Assembly: GCA_037953745.1 (NCBI GenBank)
Contig: JBAKBP010013161.1
Coordinates: 1 to 64,000, forward strand
Reading direction: 5' to 3'
From: Lithodes maja
Taxonomy: Eukaryota; Arthropoda; Malacostraca; Decapoda; Lithodidae
DNA: 64,000 bases
Part shown: positions 9,293 to 19,417 of the stretch, piece by piece
Layout of the letters: every line of letters begins with the position of its first letter
Numbering within the stretch: the first letter of the stretch is position 1
The notes under the pieces: model-generated
What the model was told of the DNA's origin: nothing
Database searches by the model: none
What the model saw: only the letters and a program-made list of their open reading frames with translations
Translations under genes and position numbers: made by a program

Positions 9293-9690
9293 TGAAATGC
9301 TGGGTGTGAAGGGAATTCATGGTCTCCTGAAATATCCCCAGGCTACCTTTAGGATCAACTTTTCCTGGTACCTGGCGCGGGGTACGAACCTCTGAAGGGA
9401 ATTTAACCCCCCTAAAAACCCACAGGTTTTGAGATGCCTTGGGTGGGGTTCGAACCCTGGTTAGTGACCCAACCATCACCACCAGGCCCGCGCGCTAACC
9501 CACTGTACTACCACGGACGTACTAAAAGTATAGCAACCTTAGTCCGATTTTTAAGAACCAGGTGATAGTCTCGTGGTGTTATCACGTGATGAGTTTATTG
9601 GACTTACCATCTACGACTATTTTACGCTATACCTGACGTCAACTCGGGTTAGTATTATTGTGGGTGCGGGACATTTTCGAGGGCATTACA
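9293..9690 (-). repeat. LTR copy 11
   Basis: Full-length minus-strand copy; followed by AAAAC (9691-9695). Confidence 0.85.
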
Positions 9691-10285
9691 AAAACCTCCC
9701 CCTGTGCTGACGTATTTGAGGTTTTTCGTCACTAAAATATTCATTGTACCATTAATAGCATTAATAATTATCCATATGCGCCTATTATGGGTTGATTATA
9801 AAGGTATTAACCTGAAACAACAATAAAACGAGTGAAAACAGCGTTTGGATGGTCAAAATCGGAGATATAGCCCGCGAGTTGTATAATCTATGGGTGAGGC
9901 AAACTCCTTTCCCGCCAATTTCCCCCAAGGCCACTGAGACACAGTCGATCGATACTCTCTCTCTCTCTCTTGCACTCGATGGCCATCAGTGATGACAACA
10001 CCCTGCTTGCAACTCGCTAATGTTAGCACGAAAATATACCTCAGAATAAGGGAATAATAGGGAAAATAGGTGATAACTGAGGAATAGGAGGAAAGTGGGG
10101 AAGGAGGGGAGGTAGAGGACTGAGATTTTGCATGGCCCAGGGGCCAAAAAAAAATAAAAAAATAAAATAATTTTTTTTTTTTTTTTCGATGTAAAAAGTT
10201 GATTTTTAGTTTTACTTACTCCAGAGAGTCTTCCCGCAGTCCGCCGGCCGAACTCTAAAGAGTCTTCCCGCAGTTCCCGGGTTAA
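9691..10285. mobile_element. Remainder of TTAA-flanked DNA element
   Basis: Non-coding stretch between LTR cluster B and the RTE 3' piece. It holds a CT microsatellite (about 9953-9970), an A-rich run followed by a T-run (10146-10186) and two copies of AGAGTCTTCCCGCAGT (about 10226 and 10260) just inside TTAA (10282-10285). Paired with 4886-4921 it would make a ~620-bp piggyBac-like MITE that inserted into the RTE and was itself hit by the LTR element. The pairing is inferred. Confidence 0.5.
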
Positions 10286-12332
10286 GGATGAGATATGTGC
10301 AGCATGTGAGGAGGTGTGTGGAGTGAGGAGAAGAGGGAGGGGAGTGAAAGGTACAGCATGGTGGACAGAAGAGGTAAGAATAGCTGTGGAAGAAGAGAAG
10401 AAAGCATATAGAGAGTGGTTGGGTAGTAGAGGGAATGAAGATTCCGAGAGACAGAAACGAGCGAGGTACGTGGAGAGTAAGAGGGTGGTGAAGAGAGTAG
10501 TGAAGGAAAGTAAGAGAAGAGTAGATGAGGAATTTGGAAGGAATCCGAGTGTAAAATGGAGGGAGAGTAAGAAACTGTTCTGGAAAGAAGTCGAGAAAGT
10601 TAGGGAAGGTAGCAAGGGAAACAGTAAGGGTGTGAAAGATAAGAATGGGAGAATGCTAGCCGAGAAGCAAGAGAGAGTCGAAAGATGGAGGGAGTACTTC
10701 AGTGAGTTGCTAAATGAAAGGAATGAAGAGCCAGCAAACATAGCTGGATATGGTATGGGAGGGAGAAGAAGAGAAGTAGTGGAGGAGGAGGTGGGGATCA
10801 GGAGGTCAGAAGTGTGGGAAGCCATGAAAAGAGTGAAGTTGGGGAAAGCACCAGGAACAGATGGAGTGTATGGGGAAATGTTGAGGTATGGTGGTGAGAT
10901 AGTGATAGAATGGGTATGGAAAATGTGCAAACTAGCATGGGAGAAGGGGATGCACCCGATGACTGGAAGACTGGCATAATAGTCCCCCTATATAAGGGCA
11001 AAGGGGAAAGAGGAGTGTGTGGTAACCACCGAGGAATATGTCTTCTAAGCGTAGTAGGGAAGGTATACAGTAGGGTAGTGATTGAGAGAGTGAGAGTGAG
11101 AACGGAGAAATGGATAGGCGACGAGCAGGGAGGCTTTAGGAAGGGAAGAGGATGTGTAGATCAGATTTTTACCCTGAATTGTGTTGTGGAGAAGTATCTG
11201 GAGAAGAAACAAAAGGTGTATGTTGCCTTTATGGACTTGGAGAAGGCCTATGACAGAGTGGATAGAGAAGGTTTGTGGAAAGTACTTGGAATATACGGAG
11301 TAGAGGGCAAGTTGCTGAAAGCAGTGAAGAGCATGTATGAGGGTGCAAAGGCGGCAGTACGTGTGGAGAGTGAGCAGAGCGAGTTCTTTGACCTGAATGT
11401 TGGTTTGAAACAGGGGTGTGTGATGTCCCCGTGGTTGTTTACTGTATATATGGATGGAGTTATGAAAGAAATACTATCAAGAGCAGTGGATGTTGGTGTA
11501 TCGCTGAAAAGGGAGGGAATTGAGTGGAAGCTACCTATACTGCTGTTTGCGGATGATACAGTTCTGATGAGTGATAATGAATGGGAGTTGCAGGGTCTGG
11601 TAAATGAGTTTGGAACAGTGTGCGAAAAACGGAATTTGAAGGTAAATACGGGGAAGAGCAAGGTTATGGTCTTCGAAAGGGGTGAAGTCACAGAGTGTGA
11701 GGTGAAGCTGAACGGTCAGGCTATGGAGATCGTCAACTCTTAAGTATCTGGGCAGTGTGTTGAGTAAAGATGGGACTATGGATGAAGAGGTGCGGAAGAG
11801 GGTTGTAGGAACGCTAAAAGCAGTAACAAGAAATAGGGTGGTCAGTATGGAAGTGAAGAAGTCCTTGCATGACAGTGTGGTAATCCCGACACTGACTTAC
11901 GGAAGCGAAGCATGGACGTTGGTTGAGAGACTCAGACCAAGAGTGAGAGCAGTGGAAATGAATTACTTAAGGAGTGCGTGCGGAATTACATGGAGGGATA
12001 GACAGACTAATGAGGAAGTAAGAAGGAGGTGTGGTGTGGAGGTAGATGTGCTGGAAAGTGTGAAAAGGAACAACTTGAGATGGTTCGGCCATATGGAACG
12101 TATGGAAAGCGAGAGAATGACTAAGAGGGTGTACGAGAGCGAGGTGGAGGGACAGAGGGGGAGAGGTAGACCGAATATGAGGTGGGAGGATGGAGTGAGG
12201 AACTACATGAATGAAGGCGGTGCCGGTTGGGGGGAGGGGCGTCGACTGACTGGGGACAGAGGTGCATGGGGGCGGTTCGTTCGTGGCCACCCCTTCGGGG
12301 ATCACGGCGTCAGGCAATAGATAGATAGATAG
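10282..12332 (+). pseudogene. RTE LINE reverse transcriptase (3' piece), frameshifted
   Basis: Three frames together encode an RTE-type ORF2 from just after the endonuclease to its natural stop. The first frame (10284-10979) starts KDEICAACEEVCGVRR and includes TAWWTEEV and GKAPGTDGVYGEM. A one-base shift near 10950 leads to the second (to 11743): APDDWKTGIIVPLYKGKG, GGFRKGRGCVDQIF, FMDLEKAYDRVDR, GLKQGCVMSPWLF and the catalytic LLFADDTVLMS. A two-base loss near 11741 leads to the third: KYLGSVLSKDG, TLTYGSEAWT, NNLRWFGHMERM and the C-terminal RFVRGHPFGDHG. The tail is (GATA)n at about 12316-12331, typical for RTE. Three frameshifts in all make the copy inactive. Its 5' part lies inverted at 4918-5251. 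Confidence 0.92.
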
Positions 12333-12341
12333 AAAATCGTG
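12333..12341 (+). repeat. RTE target-site duplication, 3' copy
   Basis: AAAATCGTG directly after the GATA tail, identical to the minus strand at 5252-5260. Confidence 0.8.
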
Positions 12342-12815
12342 CCAAGGGGCCTAAGATTCTCACGCATGCGCAGAGGGCAGGATTTGGTGCTGCATACATG
12401 GCCTCCCGTTTATGGCGTGTGTGTAATGTGGGCGAAATGTTCGTTTATTGTATAATTATGTCCTAGGCTAGTTGTCTCGATTCATAATGTGTAGGTTAGG
12501 TTAGGTTTATTAAGAGTGGTCTCGTAATTAACACGGGGCCGAGCCGTCTCGTTTTTACTGGGCCGAGCTGTCCCGTGGGCCGAGTAGTCTAGCATTCCTG
12601 TGATTTTGGACTGAAAAATTGAAAAACCCGAGCCAAGTTTGGTCAAAACTTGGCTCGGGTTTTTCCATTTTCAGGTTTTGTTACTTTTAAATATTGTATT
12701 TCAGAGTTCTTCCAATATTACCCCTTTATTTACGCCTTTTACCCCGCAATTTCCCTGATCTTCATAGCCCTCCCCACTATCGGGGGGGCCGTGTCTTAAG
12801 ATTGATGGATAATGG
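12342..12815. repeat. Second copy of the CCCGAGCC/GGGCCGAG repeat block
   Basis: Shares with 5341-5845 the segment GCAGGATTTGGTGCTGCATA and its flanks, the GGGCCGAG-TGTC units (12536-12592) and a segment at 12745-12815 that is inverted relative to the first copy. Between them lies one near-perfect palindrome of the CCCGAGCC motif. Confidence 0.65.
12622..12664. repeat. Palindrome of the CCCGAGCC motif
   Basis: A 19-base arm (AAAAACCCGAGCCAAGTTT) and its exact complement are separated by five bases. It can form a stable hairpin or cruciform. Confidence 0.85.
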
Positions 12816-12855
12816 GAAAATAGTAAAAATGCGACAGGAATATATATATAATACA

Positions 12856-12876
12856 TAGCCGGGGCTGGAGGGTTAA
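12856..12876. mobile_element. Solo end of a TTAA transposon
   Basis: TAGCCGGGGCTGGAGGG followed by TTAA matches, on the minus strand, the ends of the MITEs at 14421 and 20308 and the right end of the piggyBac element at 42603. No partner end is seen nearby. Confidence 0.5.
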
Positions 12877-14420
12877 ATGTACTGACAGTACTGTACTGTG
12901 CATATAGGCCTATGGGCTAGGCTATCTGCTAACCTGAAGCATAAACTATAGCCTAGTTCTCAGAATCTCGGCCATTACCCTAGAGGCCTATCCTAGCCTT
13001 AGTGATATCACTGATATTTGACAAATTGACAGTAAACAGGCTAAATTTAGGAAACTAAATCACAATCACATGGCCCCTATGTTATTGAAGATATTGTGCA
13101 CATTTAACAGACAGCCATTATTATGCACTTCATATCTTGTACTCTTAAGTCATGGCTGATAACATTTTCCTATATATTATGTTCAAACTGGTTTATAAGA
13201 GCTAGAATAAACGTTTAAAATGTCTACTTATATCATTTCACACTTCCTGGGAACATTAAAATGGCTGACTGAATATTAAAATATTATTGGAAACACTCAA
13301 CTAGTAACTAATAAAATTTAGTAGTTTGGCCAAGATCTCAAAGAAGTCTCATTGGAGGTGAAGCTGTGTCCATATTTGAGGCTCACAAACCTAAGATTGA
13401 CACTGAATTGCAGTTTTAATTATACGAAACTTCACTAGGCCTATACCTTTGTGCATATGTCCTTACCAATAAAAAAACTAAATGTGTAAATTAAATGATC
13501 CACTACGTATATTCTGGCGTTTGTGATTTTTGTGACAATTCTTGAACTTGTAACATACAACTACTAACTTTACAAGACTTTACAATTGTCATTATTACTC
13601 CTTAATTTGATCATAATTATAGTTTAAAATATCTCTAAAAATCAGAAACGCTTTGATTGTACATTGATAACGGGAAAGTACCGTATTGACAACCTTGTTA
13701 CGAAAATTAAATTTTAGTAACATACTTTTATATTAGGTTTTTCCGAGGGTTTAACACATTTTCATATGATCTTTAGAGCTGTCGATAACTGGAAGTACCG
13801 TATTGACAACCTTGTTACGAAAAATATATGTTAGTACCATACTTTTTTATTAAGTTTTGCCGAGGGGTAAAACAAATTTTCTTATGATCCTTAGAGCATA
13901 TAGATTCAATATTTATCTTCAAATATATCAATAAAATTTGTGGTATTAAAATAACATTGAACCGTAGTTTTTTCCATTGTATTCTGGCAATGATTAGACG
14001 GGTTTATTTAGCTTAGGAAGGGCATGAAGCAATTAAAAGGCTAAAAAGTATCTTGAGTCCCCCTTTTAACTACCATAGATCCTTCCTTAGATATATATAA
14101 ACCTCTAAATATGTTGGAAATAATAGAAAAAGTAATGCTCGGTAGTGAAGGGGTTAAGATATAGTAGTATAGTATGTATATGTAAGGCATTAACCTAACA
14201 AACTTAGACCTAGTTTCTTTTCAGCTGACGGCAAATATAATCCTTTAGTAGATAATTTTGATACTGTACAGTACTTAATTAATGGATAAATATGATCTTG
14301 CAAAGTTTTCATAATTTACATTTAATTAAACAAATCTTCATAATAGCAAAGTATTTAAGATATTAATAACAAAAAATGTAAACTTAACTCAAAAGGTTGC
14401 TGTTCAAAGTAATCTAACGA
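12877..14420. other. AT-rich non-coding DNA
   Basis: No gene is seen. A 118-bp tandem duplication (13666-13783 and 13784-13900, both with AAGTACCGTATTGACAACCT) and one inverted copy of the CTTCCTAAGCT motif (about 14010) are the only structure noticed. Confidence 0.5.
13666..13900. repeat. Tandem duplication, 118-bp unit
   Basis: Both units share TACCGTATTGACAACCTTGT, an AGTA-CATACTTTT segment, a CCGAGGG segment and end with TATGATC-TTAGAGC; about 80-85% similar by eye. Confidence 0.75.
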
Positions 14421-14847
14421 TTAACCCGTGGAGCCCCGGCTAGTTTTGTAATGTTTGTTCACCAGAACCCGGCCGGTTTTCAAAAAATTGTTTTATTCCA
14501 GAAACAATAGCGAATGGGTTAGGAATGAAGGAAAAACCGCTCAAAAAGCTTAAAGAATGGTCCTACAGAGCCCCCGAAAACGTATTTTACAAGAGTAAAA
14601 AATTGAAGGCAATTACCCCCAAAAAACAGGTTATTGCGCGCTCACGCGCACGCACGTGGACTTTGAGACTTTTAAACCATCGGCACGGTTGCGTGGGATA
14701 CGTACACAGTTCCCATACAAATCTGAGCCCTCTTGAGTGGCTACACCTGAGGTTACGGTCGCCGCAATTAGGGTGACGCGTCGCTGGGGCTGTGCATTAC
14801 ATACATCGCCGATGCGTCAGACGCGTCGCTGGGGCTGTACGGGTTAA
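14421..14847 (+). mobile_element. piggyBac-type MITE, family 1, copy a
   Basis: 427 bp bounded by TTAA on both sides. The ends read inwards TTAACCCGTGGAGCCCCGG and TTAACCCGTACAGCCCCAG, imperfect inverted repeats. It has no transposase gene. An almost identical copy lies inverted at 19865-20308, which fixes both boundaries. TTAA target sites and CCC-type ends are characteristic of piggyBac. Confidence 0.85.
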
Positions 14848-15436
14848 ACATCAAAACTAGACCCTAAAAAAAATCTGAAATTTTATTTAAATTTATCGGA
14901 AATTAAACTTTGAAAACAATTTAGTCGGCTGGAAATAACTTTAGTACATTACGTTGGATACCAAACTAACCCTTACCTACCTGCTAGTAAATGTCCCATG
15001 TACCGGTACCATACATGGGATACTAAACTCTTCCTTATTAGCTGGTACGTAATCTTTAGTATCCAGTACATGTGGCTGTAGTATGTGTGAAAAGACTAAC
15101 CTTGGCTTAACATGTAGTCTCTTACCATGTATCTGTAGTATGTGGGATGAAAACTAACCTTGGCTTAACATGTATCTGTAGTATGTAGGATAAAACTCTA
15201 ACCCTTAACCAACCTTTTTATATATATATATATATATATATATTGCTTATTACGCATCTGCCGCATAAAACTTAATGGAAGGTACAGGTGGTATACAATG
15301 CAACTAACCTATTCTGGTCGCTTAAAACCCGGACATATAAGAGTATCGTATTATTTTTTAAGTCTGCTTGAATAATATTTAATGTCTGTTCTATTTACTC
15401 CAGCCCATTCCACATTTTTTATATAATTTGTTTTTT
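14848..15436. other. Non-coding DNA with minisatellite and (TA)n
   Basis: Includes three tandem ~55-bp units (about 15070-15195) with CTGTAGTATGTG and ACTAACCTTGGCTTAACATG, and a TA microsatellite at 15219-15243. Nothing else recognised. Confidence 0.6.
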
Positions 15437-15659
15437 ATTTTTATTAAGTGTATGTGTGGGGAACAGCTTAAGTGCGGCACTTCTATCTATTGCCAGATTC
15501 CCTGAGATGGTGGCCACAAATGAATCGCCTCAATGTACCGGTCCTGTCGGTCGGCTCTTCTCCGGTGGTGTGTTGGCCGAGACTTGTGTTGATGGTTGCT
15601 GCCTGCGTGTTGTCGGACTCGGTGTGGACTCTGCCCCTCAAGTGGTGCACACTAAAGTT
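15437..15659 (+). other. Exon-like segment with antisense RTE tail
   Basis: The segment ends at a consensus 5' splice site (AAAGTT then GTAAGT at 15660). Its middle (about 15480-15545, minus strand) encodes DRTGTLRRFICGHHLRESGNR followed by a stop, clearly the C-terminus of an RTE protein (compare DRGAWGRFVRGHPFGDHGVRQ of the RTE copy at 12.3 kb), and a GATA-type tail. So an old, 5'-truncated RTE insertion lies antisense here. Whether the segment is transcribed and spliced is inference. Confidence 0.4.
15480..15545 (-). pseudogene. RTE LINE 3' end fragment
   Basis: Only the last ~20 codons and a short GATA tail remain. It is more diverged from the 10-12 kb copy than recent copies would be. 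Confidence 0.7.
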
Positions 15660-15903
15660 GTAAGTTGTGTATATGTAATTTTCCACTTTCAGTTAAAAAA
15701 AAAAAACTCAAATTGGTTGATATTTCTGTTTATATAAATTTTATTTATTTTTTCCTTGCTAACTCTCGTATCGAGTTCTGGAGTTTGTGGTAAAGAAACT
15801 TGGCTCAAAATTAAATAATAGGCAAATATAATGTACAGGAAAAGCTTGGCATAATACCATAGAACCCATGGAAGAAACTTTATTTTGTTTACTCTTATTA
15901 CAG

Positions 15904-16118
15904 AGCACGTAGACTTTGGCAGATCCTAACCTAAATTGACGAGAGGCAGAGCGTTGTGGGTGGATTGTCTGGTGTGGTGGATGTGTTGCGGAGCCGGAAG
16001 GAACGTGGGGGACCTGACTTGTTAATGGATGGATGGCGTATAGGATTATCTGGCATGGTAACCCGATCTGTTTTGGATGCAGCACGCGAGACTGATAAAC
16101 CACTCTGACTAATATTCG
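15904..16118 (+). other. Exon-like segment, copy 1 of a tandem pair
   Basis: Preceded by a pyrimidine-rich acceptor (TTTACTCTTATTACAG) and followed by GTTAGTAT. The body is similar to 16539-16749 (TTGACGAGAGGCAGAGCGTT, GGAACGT, CTGACTTGTT). The flanking intron-like DNA is duplicated as well (GTTTGTGGTAAAG, AATAGGCAAATATAAT). The reading frames are short, so a non-coding RNA exon is more likely than a coding one. Confidence 0.45.
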
Positions 16119-16538
16119 GTTAGTATATTGAAGTGTTTGTTTTAAGTTTAACCAATTTTTGAAATTTTTTGAGTTTTGGAAGTTTGTGGTAAAGGAATGT
16201 GGCTCAAAATGCATGAATAGGCAAATATAATACACAGTAAAAGCTTCTGGCATACAAAATTCCATAATGTTGAGCAGTACAGTACTTTAAAAAGTAGACC
16301 AAATGGATAACAAAAAAGTAAGCTATCTGCAAAACTGTGCATAAAAGTCTTCTTACTCATATTTATAAATTATTATTTTAAGTGTAGTTTCCACATAGTG
16401 ATTTTGATTAGTTATGTCTTTTTGCTGTGTTTGTATAAGTTTTGATTAGTTATTTTGAAAGTTTTAAATTCAAAAATATAAATCCAAATGCCATAATCCT
16501 TGGAAGTAACTTAATTATTTTTGTTACTCTTCTTGCAG

Positions 16539-16749
16539 AGTACGGTGACCTTGGCAATTGTATCTTCAATTGACAAGAGGCAGAGCGTTGGTGCCTGACT
16601 GAAGGAACGTTGTGGCCTGACATGTTGTGTATGGATCGTCTGGAATGGTGGTGGTGTTACGGAAGGAGCCTCTTTTTTGATACAGCGTAGGGCATGGTAT
16701 TCGGACTATGTGGACTTGATAATGTACCGCTCTACAGGACAACTAATCG
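16539..16749 (+). other. Exon-like segment, copy 2 of a tandem pair
   Basis: Preceded by GTTACTCTTCTTGCAG and followed by GTTAGTAT, like copy 1, and of similar length (211 versus 215). Conservation of both boundary signals across two diverged copies is the main evidence. Confidence 0.45.
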
Positions 16750-16775
16750 GTTAGTATTTTGATGCGTTTGGTATT

Positions 16776-16995
16776 TTAACCCTTTCACGTCATATATGAT
16801 GCAGAGGTTGCCAGATTAGCAATAAGAAAGTTCTCTCACTCTTATAATTAACTCTCCAAAATTAGTTTTCTGGCCACAGCTAACACAAAGACAACTGCAG
16901 AGGTTGAAGTAACTAAACTAAAGGTTTCTAAATACCCCTTTATTTAAAGTATCCCCAATAGGTTCAAATTCGCGTCTTATGTCGGAGAGTATTAA
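16776..16995 (+). mobile_element. TTAA MITE, family 2, copy a
   Basis: 220 bp between TTAA sites. Left end TTAACCCTTTCACGTCATAT, right end (inwards) TTAATACTCTCCGACATAAG. The core contains GAGGTTGCCAGATTAGCAAT and is shared with 18424-18639 and 19586-19818, all in the same orientation. Confidence 0.8.
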
Positions 16996-17050
16996 CTTTG
17001 GTAATCCTTATACAGTTGGTCACATAAGTTACTGTATGTTCCTAGTTATA

Positions 17051-17078
17051 ACCCAGGTTCGAATCCTGGTGGATCACA
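17051..17078 (+). repeat. tRNA-like T-arm (B box)
   Basis: CCCAGGTTCGAATCCTGG forms a T-arm-like stem-loop with a B box. No complete cloverleaf is seen. Confidence 0.45.
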
Positions 17079-17157
17079 GGGTTTCATTGATTTCTTTGGG
17101 AAGTGTTTGGTGTTTGCGTGAAGTTAATAAAGAAATTGGTTGAGTATTCATCTTCAT

Positions 17158-17223
17158 AGCGTAATGCATAAATACGCGGAATTTTGGTGAGAGTATCCTA
17201 GGTTCGAATCCTTGGAGTGCCAC
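17158..17223 (+). repeat. tRNA-derived repeat, copy 1
   Basis: Reads GCGTAATGCATAAATACGCGG then, about 15 bases on, CTAGGTTCGAATCCTTGGAG and TGCCACA. Related copies occur at 24331, 25221 and 35823. A-box-like and B-box motifs suggest a SINE head or relic tRNA. Confidence 0.6.
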
Positions 17224-18423
17224 AAGTTGGTTGGTCCAAAAATATGAATAAAGAGTTTAGTAATCTTGAGAGTTAACTACAGTATAAGAAATCATAAGGT
17301 GTACAATTGCGCAAAGAAGTCATGACTCGATTCCCAGTACCTTTCGTTCAGAAAGTGCTATCTGGCAACAATTGAGGCTTACTATAAACATTTATTACAC
17401 ACCGGGGAGAGCTGTAGTTGAGGAAAAATATACCAAAAACACGATATATTAGTATTGTTACAATATATTTATCTAATTATTTGAGAGGAAAACAAATAAT
17501 ACGAAAGTTGAGACTAAGCCGAATGAAAAAATTTGAAACTTAGTATTTCGCTCACTAGATTCAGGATTAAAATGCGGAGGACGAGAGGAAGTCTCTTAAT
17601 GCTTGTATTACATTTCACACAAACAATACTAGGAGAAAAGTATCTCATAAAATTAAAATCAACAGTTAAAAGTGATATCCAAACCATGAGTGTAAATAAA
17701 CATAACCGTATTTTTTTCCACATTTAATTCTCAAGTGATAAGACATTCTGCCTGGCAAACAGAACCATCTCCAGTATATTTTGTAAGAAAGCTTGAATTC
17801 TCGAGAACAGCTTGTAATTTGTATAGACAGATGATGAAATATAACTTATAAAGTATATGATAACCCAAAGGGACTGGCATATAAGAACAGAAGATGGAAA
17901 GGCAGGTAGCAAAGGACAAAGATGGATATAAAAGCAGAAGAGATGCACTATCCCTCATATCCTGGCAGAGACTGACTGTCTTGCAGGCGGCCGTGGTAGG
18001 CCTCCAGGCCCTGGGAATGTAACATGCTAGATAGTGCATGGAAAATAACTACTTTCTTTATTCTATTTAAAAATTGAAAACAAACTTTACTTATATTTAT
18101 TCAAACTACAACATAAATATAATTTAGAGGGCATAAATAGGTTAATTTTGTCGGTAGACCAATTATTGGAATATCTAGAGACCTATAGATATAAATTAGG
18201 AGAAGACCGGGCTACGAGTGACAGTGGAGAGTTGCCAGAGTTGGAGACTTTTGTCCGAGCATTAGAAAAAGTCATACTTCTTAGCGTGATTGTACATTCA
18301 ATATTGATGTATAAGATCACATAGGACCAGAATTTATTTGGGCAACTGTACAAGCTGTATTGTAAATTGAGTTGCATTGTTTAATGTAAAATAGAAAGTT
18401 TCAGTAAAAGTATTAATGTTTGA
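17224..18423. other. AT-rich non-coding DNA
   Basis: No gene supported. A 10-bp perfect stem (ATGCACTATC at 17942-17951 with its complement near 18030) encloses a GC-rich 80-base loop. Confidence 0.45.
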
Positions 18424-18639
18424 TTAACGCAGAGGTTGCCAGATTAGCAATAAGAAATGGAGTTCTCTCACTCTTATAATTACCTCTCCAAAATTCGTTT
18501 TCTGCCCACAGCTAACTCAAAGACAACTGCAGAGGTTGAAGTAACTAAACTAAAGGTTTCTAAATACCCTTGATGGTAACAAAGACTTTAAAGTATCCCT
18601 TATAGGCTCAAAATCGCGTCATATGTCGGAGAGGGTTAA
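18424..18639 (+). mobile_element. TTAA MITE, family 2, copy b
   Basis: Same core as 16776-16995 but the first ~17 bases after the left TTAA are missing (TTAA joined to CGCAGAGG). Right end GTCGGAGAGGGTTAA is intact. Confidence 0.75.
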
Positions 18640-18705
18640 AAGAGTAATTATCCTGTACTGGCAGCAATTTTGATCAGCTCTTTTGCCTTTATATTGTCTG
18701 TCCTA

Positions 18706-19224
18706 TTTTTAGTTTGTTGTTGTTCTTCAAGCTGCCTGGCCGAACAGCCCCAAGGCCATAATAGAGCGCCCCCAAAGAACCCTCCCTGCCGACCACAATA
18801 AAGCCTGGGTGACCGAAGCCACTCCATGGCGGGGAGCTAAGGAGGGTCCGGAAACGCCCTGGAAACCAAAGCCCCACCCAGGGCCCTGTGCCCCTCAGCA
18901 ATTATGAAGAGAAAGTTGAGGGGCAAAGGAAAAATGTGACGCTTTGGCTTCCAATCATGGTAGATTGGGAGGTCAATCCACGGAAGAGACTCCGTCATTT
19001 GAGATCTAGAAAATATATAAGTAAAAGGAACAGTCAGAGTAAGCTATGGGTATGGCAGAGATTGCTCAGTTCTCACTCTGATAGACCAGCCCATCACCAC
19101 ATGACTAGAACCCAATCCTCTCAGCATCAGCTAGGAAAGGCCCTAGAAAGCCGCCTTAGGCGAGGGGATAGCTCCCCTATTTCAACCCCTTTCGGGGTTG
19201 GGCACCCACCTTTTTTAGTTTGTT
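18706..19224 (-). mobile_element. AAC-tailed retroposon, copy 1
   Basis: Body 18719-19211 on the minus strand, with a 13-bp target duplication TTTTTAGTTTGTT at 18706-18718 and 19212-19224. The 3' end on the minus strand is a short AAC run. The 5' end forms a hairpin (CCAACCCCGAAAGGGGTTG). There is no long frame. Length (~490 bp), long duplications and variable 5' truncation of other copies indicate LINE-mobilised retroposition. I cannot name the family. Confidence 0.8.
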
Positions 19225-19360
19225 TTAGAAAGTACTGTATGATCATTTAATACTTTCGTATTTTATTGTATAGCCTACTTTAAGAAAATGTATATACTGT
19301 ATAGTTTGTTCCCTAGACCTTGAAACTTAAAAAAAATATATATATATATATATATATATA

Positions 19361-19417
<57 letters not shown>

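Larger units (their letters stand above)
7042..9690. mobile_element. LTR cluster B (miniature LTR retroelement, three plus and three minus copies)
   Basis: Same element as cluster A. Order is copy 6 (+), 150-bp interior, copy 7 (+), 30-bp interior remnant, copy 8 (+), then copy 9 (-, truncated), TTAA, copy 10 (-), 155-bp interior, copy 11 (-). The two halves form a large inverted repeat. LTR-interior-LTR-interior-LTR runs are the expected product of recombination between LTRs. The cluster is non-coding. Confidence 0.85.

Noticed and set aside
2683..9690. Conserved 65-90-codon frames starting MVMVGSL in every LTR copy
   Set aside because: They recur because the LTRs are nearly identical; frame length varies with flank, there is no domain and they overlap the A/B-box region.
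9986..10930. 314-codon minus-strand frame, Ser/Leu/Phe-rich
   Set aside because: It is antisense to the purine-rich RTE reverse transcriptase and extends into simple repeats; composition explains the length and no motif is present.
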